The notes under the pieces: generated by a model
What the model saw: the letters and a program-made list of their open reading frames with translations, nothing else
What the model was told of the DNA's origin: nothing
Database searches by the model: none
NCBI GenBank assembly: GCA_026645815.1
Contig: JAPKMR010000011.1
Span: forward strand, 1 to 64,000
DNA length: 64,000 bases
Direction of reading: 5' to 3'
Origin: Anaerolineae bacterium
GTDB taxonomy: Bacteria; Chloroflexota; Anaerolineae; B4-G1; SLSP01
Translations under genes and position numbers: made by a program
Shown here: positions 54,461 to 63,292 of the stretch, in pieces
How positions within the stretch are numbered: the stretch's first letter is position 1
Layout: each line of letters starts with the position of its first letter

Positions 54461-54497
54461 GGGATTTGGCGCGAGATTTGTTCTCGCGCCAAATCTC
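54461..54497. repeat. Palindrome of family B type
   Basis: Fourteen-bp stem with a 5-nt loop (arm GATTTGGCGCGAG), 34 nt after the protease stop. T-left/A-right polarity, as in the other family B copies. Confidence 0.65.
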
Positions 54498-54647
54498 TTG
54501 AAATAACCCTGCTTTGTGATTTGTGCCTTGTACGGTCAGGCCTCTATCCCGTTGGGGCGAACCGCACCCCGCGGCGGACGACCTGCTCTGCGGCATCAGA
54601 ACCCCCGCGAATCTTGCGACTCGCGGGGATGGAGCGCGCAGCCTGCT

Positions 54648-56450
54648 TTATGGAATACAGAGCTTGCTTCCGATATAGATGGTGTCGTTCCACATGCCGT
54701 TCGCGCGCTTGATGGCATCTACCGTGGTCCCGTAACGCCGCGCGAGCGAGAAGAGGGTGTCTCCGTAGTGAACAATGTGGGTGTAGCGGCAACCGGCGCC
54801 AGTCGGCGGCAGGACGGGTGTTCCCGCCTGGCGATTCTTCAGCGTGAGCACACTGCAGCTTCCCGTCGCGGCTAGAGTGACGACCTGCCGTTGGGGTGTG
54901 ACCGGTGTCCAACCCGGCTGCAGCGTCTCGGAGATCACATAGGTGCCCGGCGTCAAGCCGTTGAAGCGCACGTGCCCGGTGCCATCAGTGATACCGGTCT
55001 GCAGCGTGCCACCATACGCGGGCTTGATATGAATCTGCCATCCGGGAAGCCCCACGTTGTCCCAGGCATCCTTTTTATAGATGTCCACGCAGGCAAAGGT
55101 CGTCCGGTTTTTGAAGCGCACGTGCTCGCACACGAAGGGCTTGGTGACGACGACATCGAATTCAGCGGGTGTCACTGCTTCCCACCCTTGCTGCGGTTCC
55201 TCTGAAAGCGTCCAGGTGCCTATGCTGAGCTGATGGAATTGGAAGAAGCCATTTTTGTCGGTAACCGTGGTATATTCCTCGCCAGCGGCGTTTCGTGCTT
55301 TGATGGTCCATCCAGCAAGGCCCTGATCCAGGTGGTTGATCTTGTAGCCGGCCACACAACCGAGCGCTTCATTCTTGAAGGTGATGTTGACGCAGCGTCC
55401 CGGTGTGTTCAGGTTGATGACCGTTTCCGCTGCACCAACCGTGCGCCAGTTTGGTTGCACCTCTTCTTTGACGCGCCATTCTCCAAGTGCTAGTCCGTCG
55501 AAGGTCGCTATGCCAGCACTGTTGGTTACTTTGCTGATGCTGGCTTGCGTCCCATCGGGGCGAGAGAGTGAAATCTTCCAACCGGCAAGGGGTTTACCGG
55601 CGGTATCCACTTTGATGACCTGGATGCAGCCTGTGTGAACCTGCTTGTTGACAAACTGCACTGTTTGACAGCCGCCTGGAACGCGCGGTGCAATCAGGGT
55701 TATGCGTTGCTGAATGGCAGAACCCGGGGCAGGAATCCACCCCACGCGTGATTCCTCGGTCACGGTCCAGATGCCGGTGGCAAGGTTGGTGAAGCGCAGA
55801 CGTCCTTGCCCATCGGTCACTCCGTTGACGGTGGCCAGTTTGGATGCGGCGGTAATGCCCCATCCTGGAATGCCTACCGGTTGTGCAAAACCCATCTTGC
55901 CATCGGCGTCCAGCTTCACTATCTCCAGACAGGGTTGGGCCTCCAATTTCATCCGCACCTCAGCGCAGCCGGTTCCGGCTCCGCTTAAGGTGACTTTAAA
56001 GGCTGCCGGGGTAAAGGGTTGCCAGCCAGCTGGTACATCTAGCTCCACCAGATAAGTCCCGGCTCCTAGTTTTTCGAATTTGAAGGCGCCTTTGGCGTCT
56101 ATCGTCTTTGTCTGCGCCGTACCCCCCTCGAGGGTGACGCGAATGGTCCAACCGGCGCCCTGGGGTTGATGGTAGGTATCAATCACATAGCCGGAGATGC
56201 AGGTTCCGCCCTGCCCCACGACCGGCGGGTCTGCCATTGCCCCGCCATCCTTACCTCCCGCGGCAGGAGCGACCGGCGCGGCATTCGCCGGATAGACGAC
56301 CGCGGGCGCTACATCTCCTTCCACATTTGCATATGCTGCCACTGGCGCGGGCTCCGGGATTTTTGTAGGAGTTTTCGCAGCGACCAGGCTCGTTGCCAAT
56401 GCTAACACCGCAACAAGCGCCAGACCAATGAAGAGCCAACGTGATTTCAT
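54648..56450 (-). CDS. Secreted SpaA/Sdr-B-like repeat protein with C-terminal LysM
   Basis: This 600-aa protein has a signal peptide (about 1-24), an Ala/Pro-rich spacer, and six prealbumin-like (Cna-B/SpaA-type) units. Examples are ISGYVIDTYHQPQGAGWTIRV, CLEIVKLDADG, CIQVIKVDTAGKPLAGWKISL, CVAGYKINHLDQGLAGWTIKA and CVDIYKKDAWDNVGLPGWQI. It ends in a LysM domain (HIVHYGDTLFSLARRYGTTVDAIKRANG region, about 555-600). Each repeat carries a regular Cys pattern. LysM would hold it on peptidoglycan or another glycan, so the repeats would form a rod-like surface stalk. It faces the C25 protease gene end to end. Confidence 0.85.
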   Translation of the reverse strand: MKSRWLFIGLALVAVLALATSLVAAKTPTKIPEPAPVAAYANVEGDVAPAVVYPANAAPVAPAAGGKDGGAMADPPVVGQGGTCISGYVIDTYHQPQGAGWTIRVTLEGGTAQTKTIDAKGAFKFEKLGAGTYLVELDVPAGWQPFTPAAFKVTLSGAGTGCAEVRMKLEAQPCLEIVKLDADGKMGFAQPVGIPGWGITAASKLATVNGVTDGQGRLRFTNLATGIWTVTEESRVGWIPAPGSAIQQRITLIAPRVPGGCQTVQFVNKQVHTGCIQVIKVDTAGKPLAGWKISLSRPDGTQASISKVTNSAGIATFDGLALGEWRVKEEVQPNWRTVGAAETVINLNTPGRCVNITFKNEALGCVAGYKINHLDQGLAGWTIKARNAAGEEYTTVTDKNGFFQFHQLSIGTWTLSEEPQQGWEAVTPAEFDVVVTKPFVCEHVRFKNRTTFACVDIYKKDAWDNVGLPGWQIHIKPAYGGTLQTGITDGTGHVRFNGLTPGTYVISETLQPGWTPVTPQRQVVTLAATGSCSVLTLKNRQAGTPVLPPTGAGCRYTHIVHYGDTLFSLARRYGTTVDAIKRANGMWNDTIYIGSKLCIP

Positions 56451-56613
56451 CTGTAGCCTCCTTTTGGAATCTTGGCTGGTGTGTAGAAAGATGCGTGGTC
56501 TGTAGAATACATTAAAATCTTATCATGATTTTGTGCCAAGTGCAAGCTTTTTTCACCACTATTCTAAAAAAGTGAGGATTGAACCTGTGCTCTCTTTGCC
56601 CGGTATTCTTAGT

Positions 56614-57813
56614 ATGACAACAAACCAACCTTTGAATCACCAACTAACGTCTGTGGCGCACGCTTCTGGCGAGTCGGGCAGTACCCGGCGTATTCTGCGG
56701 GGCGGCGGTGCGCTTTTTGGTATCGTATATGGCCTGAGTTTTGCGCTGTTCTTGTGGGGGCGCGAGGGTTTTTTGCTGGCCCAAAGTGCCGCAGAGTGGC
56801 CGTGGTTATCCCTGACTCTTGGATTGCCGGCTGCATTGCTCATCGGAGGTATTGCTGGGTGGCTGGCCACGCTTATTTCTTCGGCGGCATGGAGTGTTGT
56901 AGTCTGGGTTCTCGCTAATGCCGCGCTGGGCTGGCTCACGGGGCATCTTCCTTGTGAGGGCATCAGTCTTGCCGTCGGGTTTCTGGATTCCCGCGTTTCC
57001 GGTTTGGAGCTCATTCCCTTCACCCCTTACCATGAGACCGCTTTGTGGGTGGTGATAAGTGGGTCGGCGCTGATTGGGCTTGCTCTGGGACTGGCGCAGC
57101 CTTATGCGATAGAAGCGTTCTGGGATCGCTTGGGGCCGGAAGCCCGCGCCAAACCCCATGTTTTGCGCCTGTTTCTGAATCTCAAAGTGCTGCCTTTAGT
57201 GCTCTGGGGGGCGCCGCTGGCTTTGATTTCCGCAGCAGTCGCCATCTTGATGTTCGGCAGCTACCGTATTGCACCACCGCGGCAGGTACATCATCTGATC
57301 CGGACGACCCTGACTGGCGGCGAGGCTCAAGTGCAGGCTGAGGGCTTGAATCAATATGTGGCGCATCGCTATGGAGCGCGCTTTACGCCGGTTTATGTGC
57401 AGCACCTCAATCACCCCTACCGCGCCACCGATACAGTGCATACGATCTATGTGGATACGGCTTTTGATAACGGCTTTGTGATGCGTTGCTGTGTGGTTAG
57501 CGGCACGCTATCTTCCTGCGATGATATTTCCCAACTCTATCCGGTGTGGATGGAGAGCCTGGTTGCAGGCGGAAGAGCCGGGACGCAACCCTGGAAGGAC
57601 TTGCCGCAGGAATTGCGGGTAGAAGAGCCTGCGGAGGCGGTGTTAAGGCAAGGCAAAGATGCGCTGGCGGGCGATTTTTCCGTGCATCGCGTTGCGCAGC
57701 ATGGCGGGTTGTTATGGTTGGAGGCGCGCTTCACTTCTGGTGCGGCTCTGACTTGCCGGTTCAGGGGGCTATATCCTGTCATAGTCGAAGCCTGTGAGGT
57801 GACCCAGCCCTGA
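56614..57813 (+). CDS. Polytopic membrane protein of unknown function
   Basis: This roughly 399-aa protein has about five membrane helices in its first 230 residues (LFGIVYGLSFALFLWG, LTLGLPAALLIGGIAGWLATLI, VVVWVLANAALGWL, LWVVISGSALIGLALGLA, VLPLVLWGAPLALISAAVAILMF) and an external or cytosolic C-terminal domain of about 150 residues with an RVHHLI-like segment (RQVHHLIRTT). No family is recognised. The start is uncertain: the ATG at 56614 lacks a clear ribosome site, and a GTG at 56533 is also in frame. Confidence 0.7.
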   Translation: MTTNQPLNHQLTSVAHASGESGSTRRILRGGGALFGIVYGLSFALFLWGREGFLLAQSAAEWPWLSLTLGLPAALLIGGIAGWLATLISSAAWSVVVWVLANAALGWLTGHLPCEGISLAVGFLDSRVSGLELIPFTPYHETALWVVISGSALIGLALGLAQPYAIEAFWDRLGPEARAKPHVLRLFLNLKVLPLVLWGAPLALISAAVAILMFGSYRIAPPRQVHHLIRTTLTGGEAQVQAEGLNQYVAHRYGARFTPVYVQHLNHPYRATDTVHTIYVDTAFDNGFVMRCCVVSGTLSSCDDISQLYPVWMESLVAGGRAGTQPWKDLPQELRVEEPAEAVLRQGKDALAGDFSVHRVAQHGGLLWLEARFTSGAALTCRFRGLYPVIVEACEVTQP

Positions 57814-57880
57814 AACGTGGGGTGGGGGTGCAAAATCCTCCTTATGCAGGTCTTGGGGCACAGTTTTACTGCACCAAACG

Positions 57881-57916
57881 AAGCCTCCTCGCCGAAAGCG
57901 GCGAGGAGGCTTTTCT
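57881..57916 (+). terminator. Rho-independent terminator
   Basis: A 14-bp stem (AAGCCTCCTCGCCG) with a GNRA-like AAAG loop, ending in TTTTC. It lies 68 nt after the membrane-protein stop and just before the convergent oppC stop, so it may also act on the peptide transporter operon. Confidence 0.8.
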
Positions 57917-57947
57917 GATATGGGGAAAAGCTTTGCTAAGAAAGACT

Positions 57948-58979
57948 TTACCGTGAACCCTGCAAGCGCGGGTCGAGAACGTCGCGCAAGGCGTCGCCCA
58001 CTAGATTCCACGAGAGGACAAATAGCACAAGCGTCACGCCGGGGAATATGATGATGTACCAGTATTCAGCCAGCTGTGTCATCCAGTCGCGGGCAAAGGA
58101 CAGCAACTGTCCCCAATCGGCGAAACCCACTTCCGCGCCGATGCCTAGGAAACTCAAGCCGGCGAAGGTGATGGCATAGCTGCCGATACGCATTGAAGCG
58201 AGCACCAGAGTGGGGAAAATGGCGTTGGGTAAAATATGGCGGAACAGAATCCGGCTATCGCGGACGCCGACAACGCGCGCCGCCAGGACATATTCTCGCT
58301 CGCGCAGCGATAGGATATCGCTGCGCAACAGGCGCGCAAAACCCATCCAGCTGAACACAATCAATGCAATCATGGGGGCAAGCAGGCCCTTGCCCAGACG
58401 CGGCGTCAGTACCGCCGATAGCGTCATGGCTGTGAGCAGGAAGGGGAATGCCTGGAACAAATCTGTGATGCGCATCAGGACCATATCTATCGCGCCACCG
58501 TAATATGCCGAGACTGCTCCAACGGTCACCCCAATGAGTATCCCCGCCAGGGTAATGGTTAGGCCGGCAAACAGCGCCGTGCGCGTCCCCCAGATGACGC
58601 CATAATAAATGTCCCACTGTCCGCTGGCAGTGCCCATCAGATGCACCCATTGGTCCTTGCCGGTTACGGCTTTCCACCAGAACGGCAGCGGCGGTTGGCG
58701 TGTTTTCCACTCAGTGCCGGGCACCTTAGGTACAGCGCCGTAGCCATCGCGGGGGATATTATAGGGATCATCGGGGGAGACTGGCGGCGCCAAAATCGGA
58801 GCCGCGGCGGCGATGAAAATGAATAACGCCAATAGTATCAACCCGATGACGGAGACAGGGTTAGTCGCCAATCCTTTTAGCGTGCGGTAAGCATCGTGCC
58901 CTACCAGGTGCTCTAGCCAGTTGACGGGACGACGGATGGCGAGTACGGCATTCTCAACAGGTTTTTCTTGTGCTGTCAT
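57948..58979 (-). CDS. Peptide ABC transporter permease (OppC/DppC type)
   Basis: This 343-aa inner-membrane permease has about six helices and the binding-protein-dependent transport motif seen as VLAARVVGVRDSRILFRHILPNAI (EAA-like loop, about 235-258). A periplasmic loop of about 90 residues follows the first helix. It is the last gene of the operon. GAGGAG precedes the ATG. Confidence 0.93.
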   Translation of the reverse strand: MTAQEKPVENAVLAIRRPVNWLEHLVGHDAYRTLKGLATNPVSVIGLILLALFIFIAAAAPILAPPVSPDDPYNIPRDGYGAVPKVPGTEWKTRQPPLPFWWKAVTGKDQWVHLMGTASGQWDIYYGVIWGTRTALFAGLTITLAGILIGVTVGAVSAYYGGAIDMVLMRITDLFQAFPFLLTAMTLSAVLTPRLGKGLLAPMIALIVFSWMGFARLLRSDILSLREREYVLAARVVGVRDSRILFRHILPNAIFPTLVLASMRIGSYAITFAGLSFLGIGAEVGFADWGQLLSFARDWMTQLAEYWYIIIFPGVTLVLFVLSWNLVGDALRDVLDPRLQGSR

Positions 58980-59002
58980 CGTTTTTCTTCTCCTCGTAGA
59001 CC

Positions 59003-60085
59003 TTAATCCAGCCGGACCCGCGGATCAATATAGGCGTATAGCACATCTACCACCACGTTGGCAAGCACCAGAATCAGCCCGTTGAATAACACAAAGGAGA
59101 GTACCGTGATGACATCTAGCTGCGAAGCCGCTCTGGCGGCAGCCGCGCCCATGCCGGGGTAATTGAAGACGGTTTCGATGATGACGACACCGCTCAACAG
59201 GCCGACCACCGTGTTGCCGCCCAGCGTGACCACGGGCATCAGCGCATTGGGCAGAGCGTGTTTGTTGATGACGGTGCGCTCGGCAAGACCTTTGGCGCGC
59301 GCGGTCGTGATATAGTCCTGGCGCAGCGTCTCCAGCATAGAGGAGCGCGTCACCCGTAGCGTCAGCGCCCACCACAGATAAGCGAGTGAGATGACGGGCA
59401 GCACCATATGGCGCAACGAATCGAAGAAGATGTCGAAGCGCAGGTTGAGCAGCGCGTCAATGCTAATCAGTTTTGTGTAGTTGTGGAACGCTGGTGACGT
59501 GACGATCTGGTTAGCCCAGTCGGAGATGCGCCCCGGCGGGAACCATCCCGTCCCGGCGTAAAAAGCCATCAGCAAGAGCAAGCCAAAGACAAAGTCCGGG
59601 AAGGACCACCCGACGATACCGAAGATGCGCACGATATGGTCGAGCGGTTTATTGTGTTTGACTGCACCGACCACTCCCAGGAAGATACCACCAGCGATCA
59701 CGGGGATTACCGCGTACAGCGCCAGTTCCAGACTGGCGGGGAATCGCCGGGCTAGCAATTCGCCCACAGGTTGCGAGGCGGTGCGCGAATAACCGAAATC
59801 GCCGCGCAAAATGCCGCCAATATTCTCCACCGTCGTTACCCCGTCTTCGGTCGTGGTTATGGTCGTGCCAAAGAGCCAGCGCCAGTACTGTTTGTACCAG
59901 GGATCATCTAGCCCGTATTTCTTGATGATGCCTTCCAACACGCGATCATTCCGCGGCACATCGCGCACATAGAGCGCAGTGCGTTCCACGGGGGTCAGCG
60001 CCATCAACATCAAGAAGATCAGGATGGTCACGCCGATAAGTAGCAAGGGCACCGCGATGAGGCGGCGGATAATGTAATTGATCAT
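59003..60085 (-). CDS. Peptide ABC transporter permease (OppB/DppB type)
   Basis: This 360-aa permease has an N-terminal helix (LIAVPLLLIGVTILIFLMLM), a large periplasmic insertion, then five further helices with the EAA-like loop YITTARAKGLAERTVINKHALPNAL (about 285-309). AGGAGG precedes the ATG at 60085. It partners with the OppC-type permease 24 nt downstream. Confidence 0.93.
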   Translation of the reverse strand: MINYIIRRLIAVPLLLIGVTILIFLMLMALTPVERTALYVRDVPRNDRVLEGIIKKYGLDDPWYKQYWRWLFGTTITTTEDGVTTVENIGGILRGDFGYSRTASQPVGELLARRFPASLELALYAVIPVIAGGIFLGVVGAVKHNKPLDHIVRIFGIVGWSFPDFVFGLLLLMAFYAGTGWFPPGRISDWANQIVTSPAFHNYTKLISIDALLNLRFDIFFDSLRHMVLPVISLAYLWWALTLRVTRSSMLETLRQDYITTARAKGLAERTVINKHALPNALMPVVTLGGNTVVGLLSGVVIIETVFNYPGMGAAAARAASQLDVITVLSFVLFNGLILVLANVVVDVLYAYIDPRVRLD

Positions 60086-60100
60086 GCCTTTCCTCCTGGG

Positions 60101-60133
60101 GTGTGGGAGAGAGCCGAAGGCTCTCTCCCACAC
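60101..60133. terminator. Intercistronic hairpin between binding-protein and permease genes
   Basis: Perfect 15-bp stem (GTGTGGGAGAGAGCC) with a GAA loop, right after the substrate-binding protein stop and before the permease ribosome site. Hairpins at this place commonly protect the binding-protein mRNA and reduce permease expression. Confidence 0.7.
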
Positions 60134-60149
60134 AGCATTGAGCAACGAT

Positions 60150-62162
60150 TTACTGCTTGGTCAGGGTGTAGTAGCGAGAATCCCACCCGTAGATGGGGTT
60201 GTAGTAGTAGCCACCCATCCAACGCTGCCAGTAGCTGCGCGTGGTAACCACGGCGCCGCGGATGGCGATAGCGTTGTCATAGTCGACCTGGGTGATGTTC
60301 TTGTAGAGCTCGGCGCGCTTGGCGTTGTCGGTCTCAGCCACACCCGCCATTACCAGTTCGTTGAACATGTCCCACATTTCCTGGGGCAGGTTCTGGCGAC
60401 CGGCGTACGTGCCGATTAAGAAGGGCTGCGCCCAGTTGTGCGGGTCGTGCAGGTCCTCGATCCAACCGCTGACCGCGACGGGCAGGCGGCTGTTGCGGAA
60501 CTCAGCCAGGTACGTGGGCCACGGCAGGGCGATGATCTCCAGCCGGAACTTGCCATCAATGCTGGCAAAGTTGTTCTGGAGAATCTGGGCGATGGTCTGG
60601 CGGGTCACATTACCGGTGTTGTAAGCAACCTGGAGCCGGAAACCCTTCTCCCAAACCTGGCCGTCCCAGGCCAGTTGCAGTTCTTCCGCGCACTTGTCCA
60701 TGTCGAAGTTGTACATGGGACCGTTCACATCGTAGCCGATCATGCCGGGGATTAGGGGTCCAGAGACCTGGACAGCCTCGCCGGCGAGCGCGTCATTGAT
60801 GTAAGCATCGAAGTCAAAGCAGTAGTTGAAGGCTTTGCGGATGTGGATGTCGTTGAAGAAGTCCGGGGGAATACCATTGCCATCCAACTGGCCGCTGCCC
60901 ACGTAGGGGTTGCCGCCCTCGACGTTGAGGTCGAAGGTGAAGAAAACGTCGGTGCGGGAAACATCCGGAGCACCCTTGAACAGGCGCAGCGGTTGTTCGC
61001 TCAGAACTTCGCAGTCGAAGTCGGCAGTCTCCAGATTGTACTCGCACCACTCACCCACCATCGGGTCAATCTGCGTGATGCTGTCGCGCGGGACGCTCAC
61101 ATTGTCTGCATCGCCGGCCTGCATCATTGCAAAGCGGGTACCCCACTCGCTCACGCCCTTGAGCACGATGCGATCAATGCTGGGCTGCACAGGGCCACCC
61201 TCGAAGGTCGCCTCGGAGCGCCACCAGTCGGCGTTGCGGACGAGGACTTTCTCCTCACCGGGGGTCCAGCTATCCAGCTTGTAAGCGCCGGTGCCGTTCA
61301 CGATTTTCCCGAGTGGGCTGGTCTCAGAGGTTACACCGTAGAAATTCTGCCAGGTGGCGCAATCGCCATCCCAGGCGCCATTCTCAACCGCCCAATCCTT
61401 ATCCAGGACGGAGCCCCAGCTTTGTGCCAGGGTGGCGAGGAAGGGACCCCAGGGGGTCGCTAGTTGAATGGTCACGGTGCCGGCGGCGTCATCATAGGTG
61501 ATGATGTTCGTCACGCGCTCGCAAGCGGTGGCGAGCAGACCGGCGTCCGCAGCCTTGAGGCTCTCGGTGTCGTCATCGAGCGCGCCGCTGGGATCCACCA
61601 GCTCGGCGATGTCGTAGATGCCGATGCCGAAGAGCGGCTCGGTGAACAGCCACTGGGGCGAGCTGGTACCACCCTGCAAAACACCACGTTGGAGGCTGTA
61701 AGCGACGTCCTCAGGGGTCAGGTCGGCGCCATCGTGGAACTTCACACCCTTGCGGATGTCAAAAGTGTAGGTCATGCCGTCGTCTGAAACCTTCCAACCG
61801 GTTGCCAGGGCGGGCACGAACTCGAGCGCCGAAGGTCCCTTGTAGGTGACCAGCTGGTCATAGACGTTGAGAATGACGGCGTCGCCATCGCTCTCGTAGT
61901 TCCACGCTGGATCAAGCGAGTCAATGTTCTCGCCGATGGAGACAGAGACCAAGGCGCTGGGATCAGCGGATTTGAACTCAACATCTTTCACGGGTTCGGG
62001 GGTGGCGGTCACAACAACCTCCACTATCTCACCCTCTTTCTCCACCGTGACGATCACGGTTTCGACAACTTTCTCAGGGGTTGGGGTGGGCCCGCAGGCA
62101 GCTAGCAGCATGCTGGCAACCAGCATCACGCTGGCGATGGCCCACCAGATTTTCTTAGACAT
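60150..62162 (-). CDS. Peptide ABC transporter substrate-binding lipoprotein (family 5)
   Basis: This 670-aa protein has a lipoprotein signal with lipobox LLAAC (Cys near 23), a short charged linker (KVVETVIVTVEKEGEIVEVV region), and the SBP family 5 fold with YTFDIRKGVKFHDGADLTPEDVAYSLQR (in pieces FHDGADLTPEDVAYS) as the signature. It would capture oligopeptides or dipeptides outside the membrane and pass them to the permeases. GGAGGAG lies 6 nt before the ATG. It is longer than typical DppA (about 535 aa) by insertions. Confidence 0.93.
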   Translation of the reverse strand: MSKKIWWAIASVMLVASMLLAACGPTPTPEKVVETVIVTVEKEGEIVEVVVTATPEPVKDVEFKSADPSALVSVSIGENIDSLDPAWNYESDGDAVILNVYDQLVTYKGPSALEFVPALATGWKVSDDGMTYTFDIRKGVKFHDGADLTPEDVAYSLQRGVLQGGTSSPQWLFTEPLFGIGIYDIAELVDPSGALDDDTESLKAADAGLLATACERVTNIITYDDAAGTVTIQLATPWGPFLATLAQSWGSVLDKDWAVENGAWDGDCATWQNFYGVTSETSPLGKIVNGTGAYKLDSWTPGEEKVLVRNADWWRSEATFEGGPVQPSIDRIVLKGVSEWGTRFAMMQAGDADNVSVPRDSITQIDPMVGEWCEYNLETADFDCEVLSEQPLRLFKGAPDVSRTDVFFTFDLNVEGGNPYVGSGQLDGNGIPPDFFNDIHIRKAFNYCFDFDAYINDALAGEAVQVSGPLIPGMIGYDVNGPMYNFDMDKCAEELQLAWDGQVWEKGFRLQVAYNTGNVTRQTIAQILQNNFASIDGKFRLEIIALPWPTYLAEFRNSRLPVAVSGWIEDLHDPHNWAQPFLIGTYAGRQNLPQEMWDMFNELVMAGVAETDNAKRAELYKNITQVDYDNAIAIRGAVVTTRSYWQRWMGGYYYNPIYGWDSRYYTLTKQ

Positions 62163-62272
62163 TTAGTACTCCTCCTTCAAGGTTTTGGGATATATTGTAA
62201 AGCAACCAACACAGGACTGACTGAACTTCTCGATACACATCACCTCCTTCCGTTGTTTTCAGGTTCACGTTC

Positions 62273-63292
62273 TTAAGCCCGTCCCTTCACGAGATGGCAG
62301 GCACAGAAGTGACCCGGTGCAATTTCGGCGATATCTGGATCCACTTCAAAACACGTATCGAAGGCTTTCGGGCAGCGCGTGTTGAAGTTGCAACCCTTGG
62401 GTGGGTGGGCAGGGCTAGGCAAGTCCCCTTCCAGAATGATGCGTTGTCGTTTCTCCTCGATCACGGGATCTGGAACGGGCACAGCAGAGAGCAGCGCCTG
62501 TGTGTACGGGTGCTGCGGATTGCTGTACAACGTATCCCGGTCCGTGAGCTCCATAATCTTGCCCAGGTACATTACCGCGATGCGGTTGCTGATATGGCGC
62601 ACCATGCTCAGGTCGTGGGCGATAAAGACGTAGGTCAACCCCAGTTTCTCCTGGAGGTCTTCGAGTAGATTGACCACTTGTGCCTGGATCGAGACATCCA
62701 GCGCTGAGATAGGTTCGTCACAAATAATGAGATCGGGGTTGAGCGCCAGTGAGCGCGCCAGGCCGATGCGTTGGCGCTGCCCACCGGAGAATTCGTGGGG
62801 ATAGCGACGCATGAAATCTGGGTTGAGCCCGACCAACTCTAGCAGTTGCGCTACACGCTCCTTGCGTTCCTCACCCGCGGCGATGTGGAAGACCTCCAGC
62901 GGCTCGCCGACGATCTTGAAGACGCTCATACGTGGATTGAGTGAGGCGTAGGGGTCCTGAAAGATCATCTGCATCTTCTGCCGTATTTGCCGTAGGGATT
63001 CGCCTTTTAGCGATGCCATATCCGTGCCTAGAAAATCCACTCGCCCGGCGGTCGGTTCGTAGAGGCGGATGATGGTGCGCCCGGCTGTGGTCTTGCCGCA
63101 GCCACTTTCGCCCACCAGGCCCAAGGTCTCGCCGCGATGCACGGTGAAACTGATGCCATCCACAGCTTTAACATCTCCTACGTGGCTCTGGAAGACTCCG
63201 CGGTGGATGGGGAAATATTTCTTCAGATTCTCAACGCGCAAGACGATCTCGCGCGACTCGGTTGTGGGCGTAGCAGGGGCGGCAATCGTCAT
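62273..63292 (-). CDS. Peptide ABC transporter ATPase (OppF/DppF type)
   Basis: This 339-aa ATPase has Walker [11 protein letters not shown]-loop [12 protein letters not shown], signature [19 protein letters not shown], Walker B LIICDEP and the C-terminal oligopeptide-type region with [15 protein letters not shown] and FCACHL. The start at 63292 overlaps the OppD-type stop by ATGA, so the two are coupled. It is followed by the binding-protein gene after 110 nt. Confidence 0.94.
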   Translation of the reverse strand: MTIAAPATPTTESREIVLRVENLKKYFPIHRGVFQSHVGDVKAVDGISFTVHRGETLGLVGESGCGKTTAGRTIIRLYEPTAGRVDFLGTDMASLKGESLRQIRQKMQMIFQDPYASLNPRMSVFKIVGEPLEVFHIAAGEERKERVAQLLELVGLNPDFMRRYPHEFSGGQRQRIGLARSLALNPDLIICDEPISALDVSIQAQVVNLLEDLQEKLGLTYVFIAHDLSMVRHISNRIAVMYLGKIMELTDRDTLYSNPQHPYTQALLSAVPVPDPVIEEKRQRIILEGDLPSPAHPPKGCNFNTRCPKAFDTCFEVDPDIAEIAPGHFCACHLVKGRA

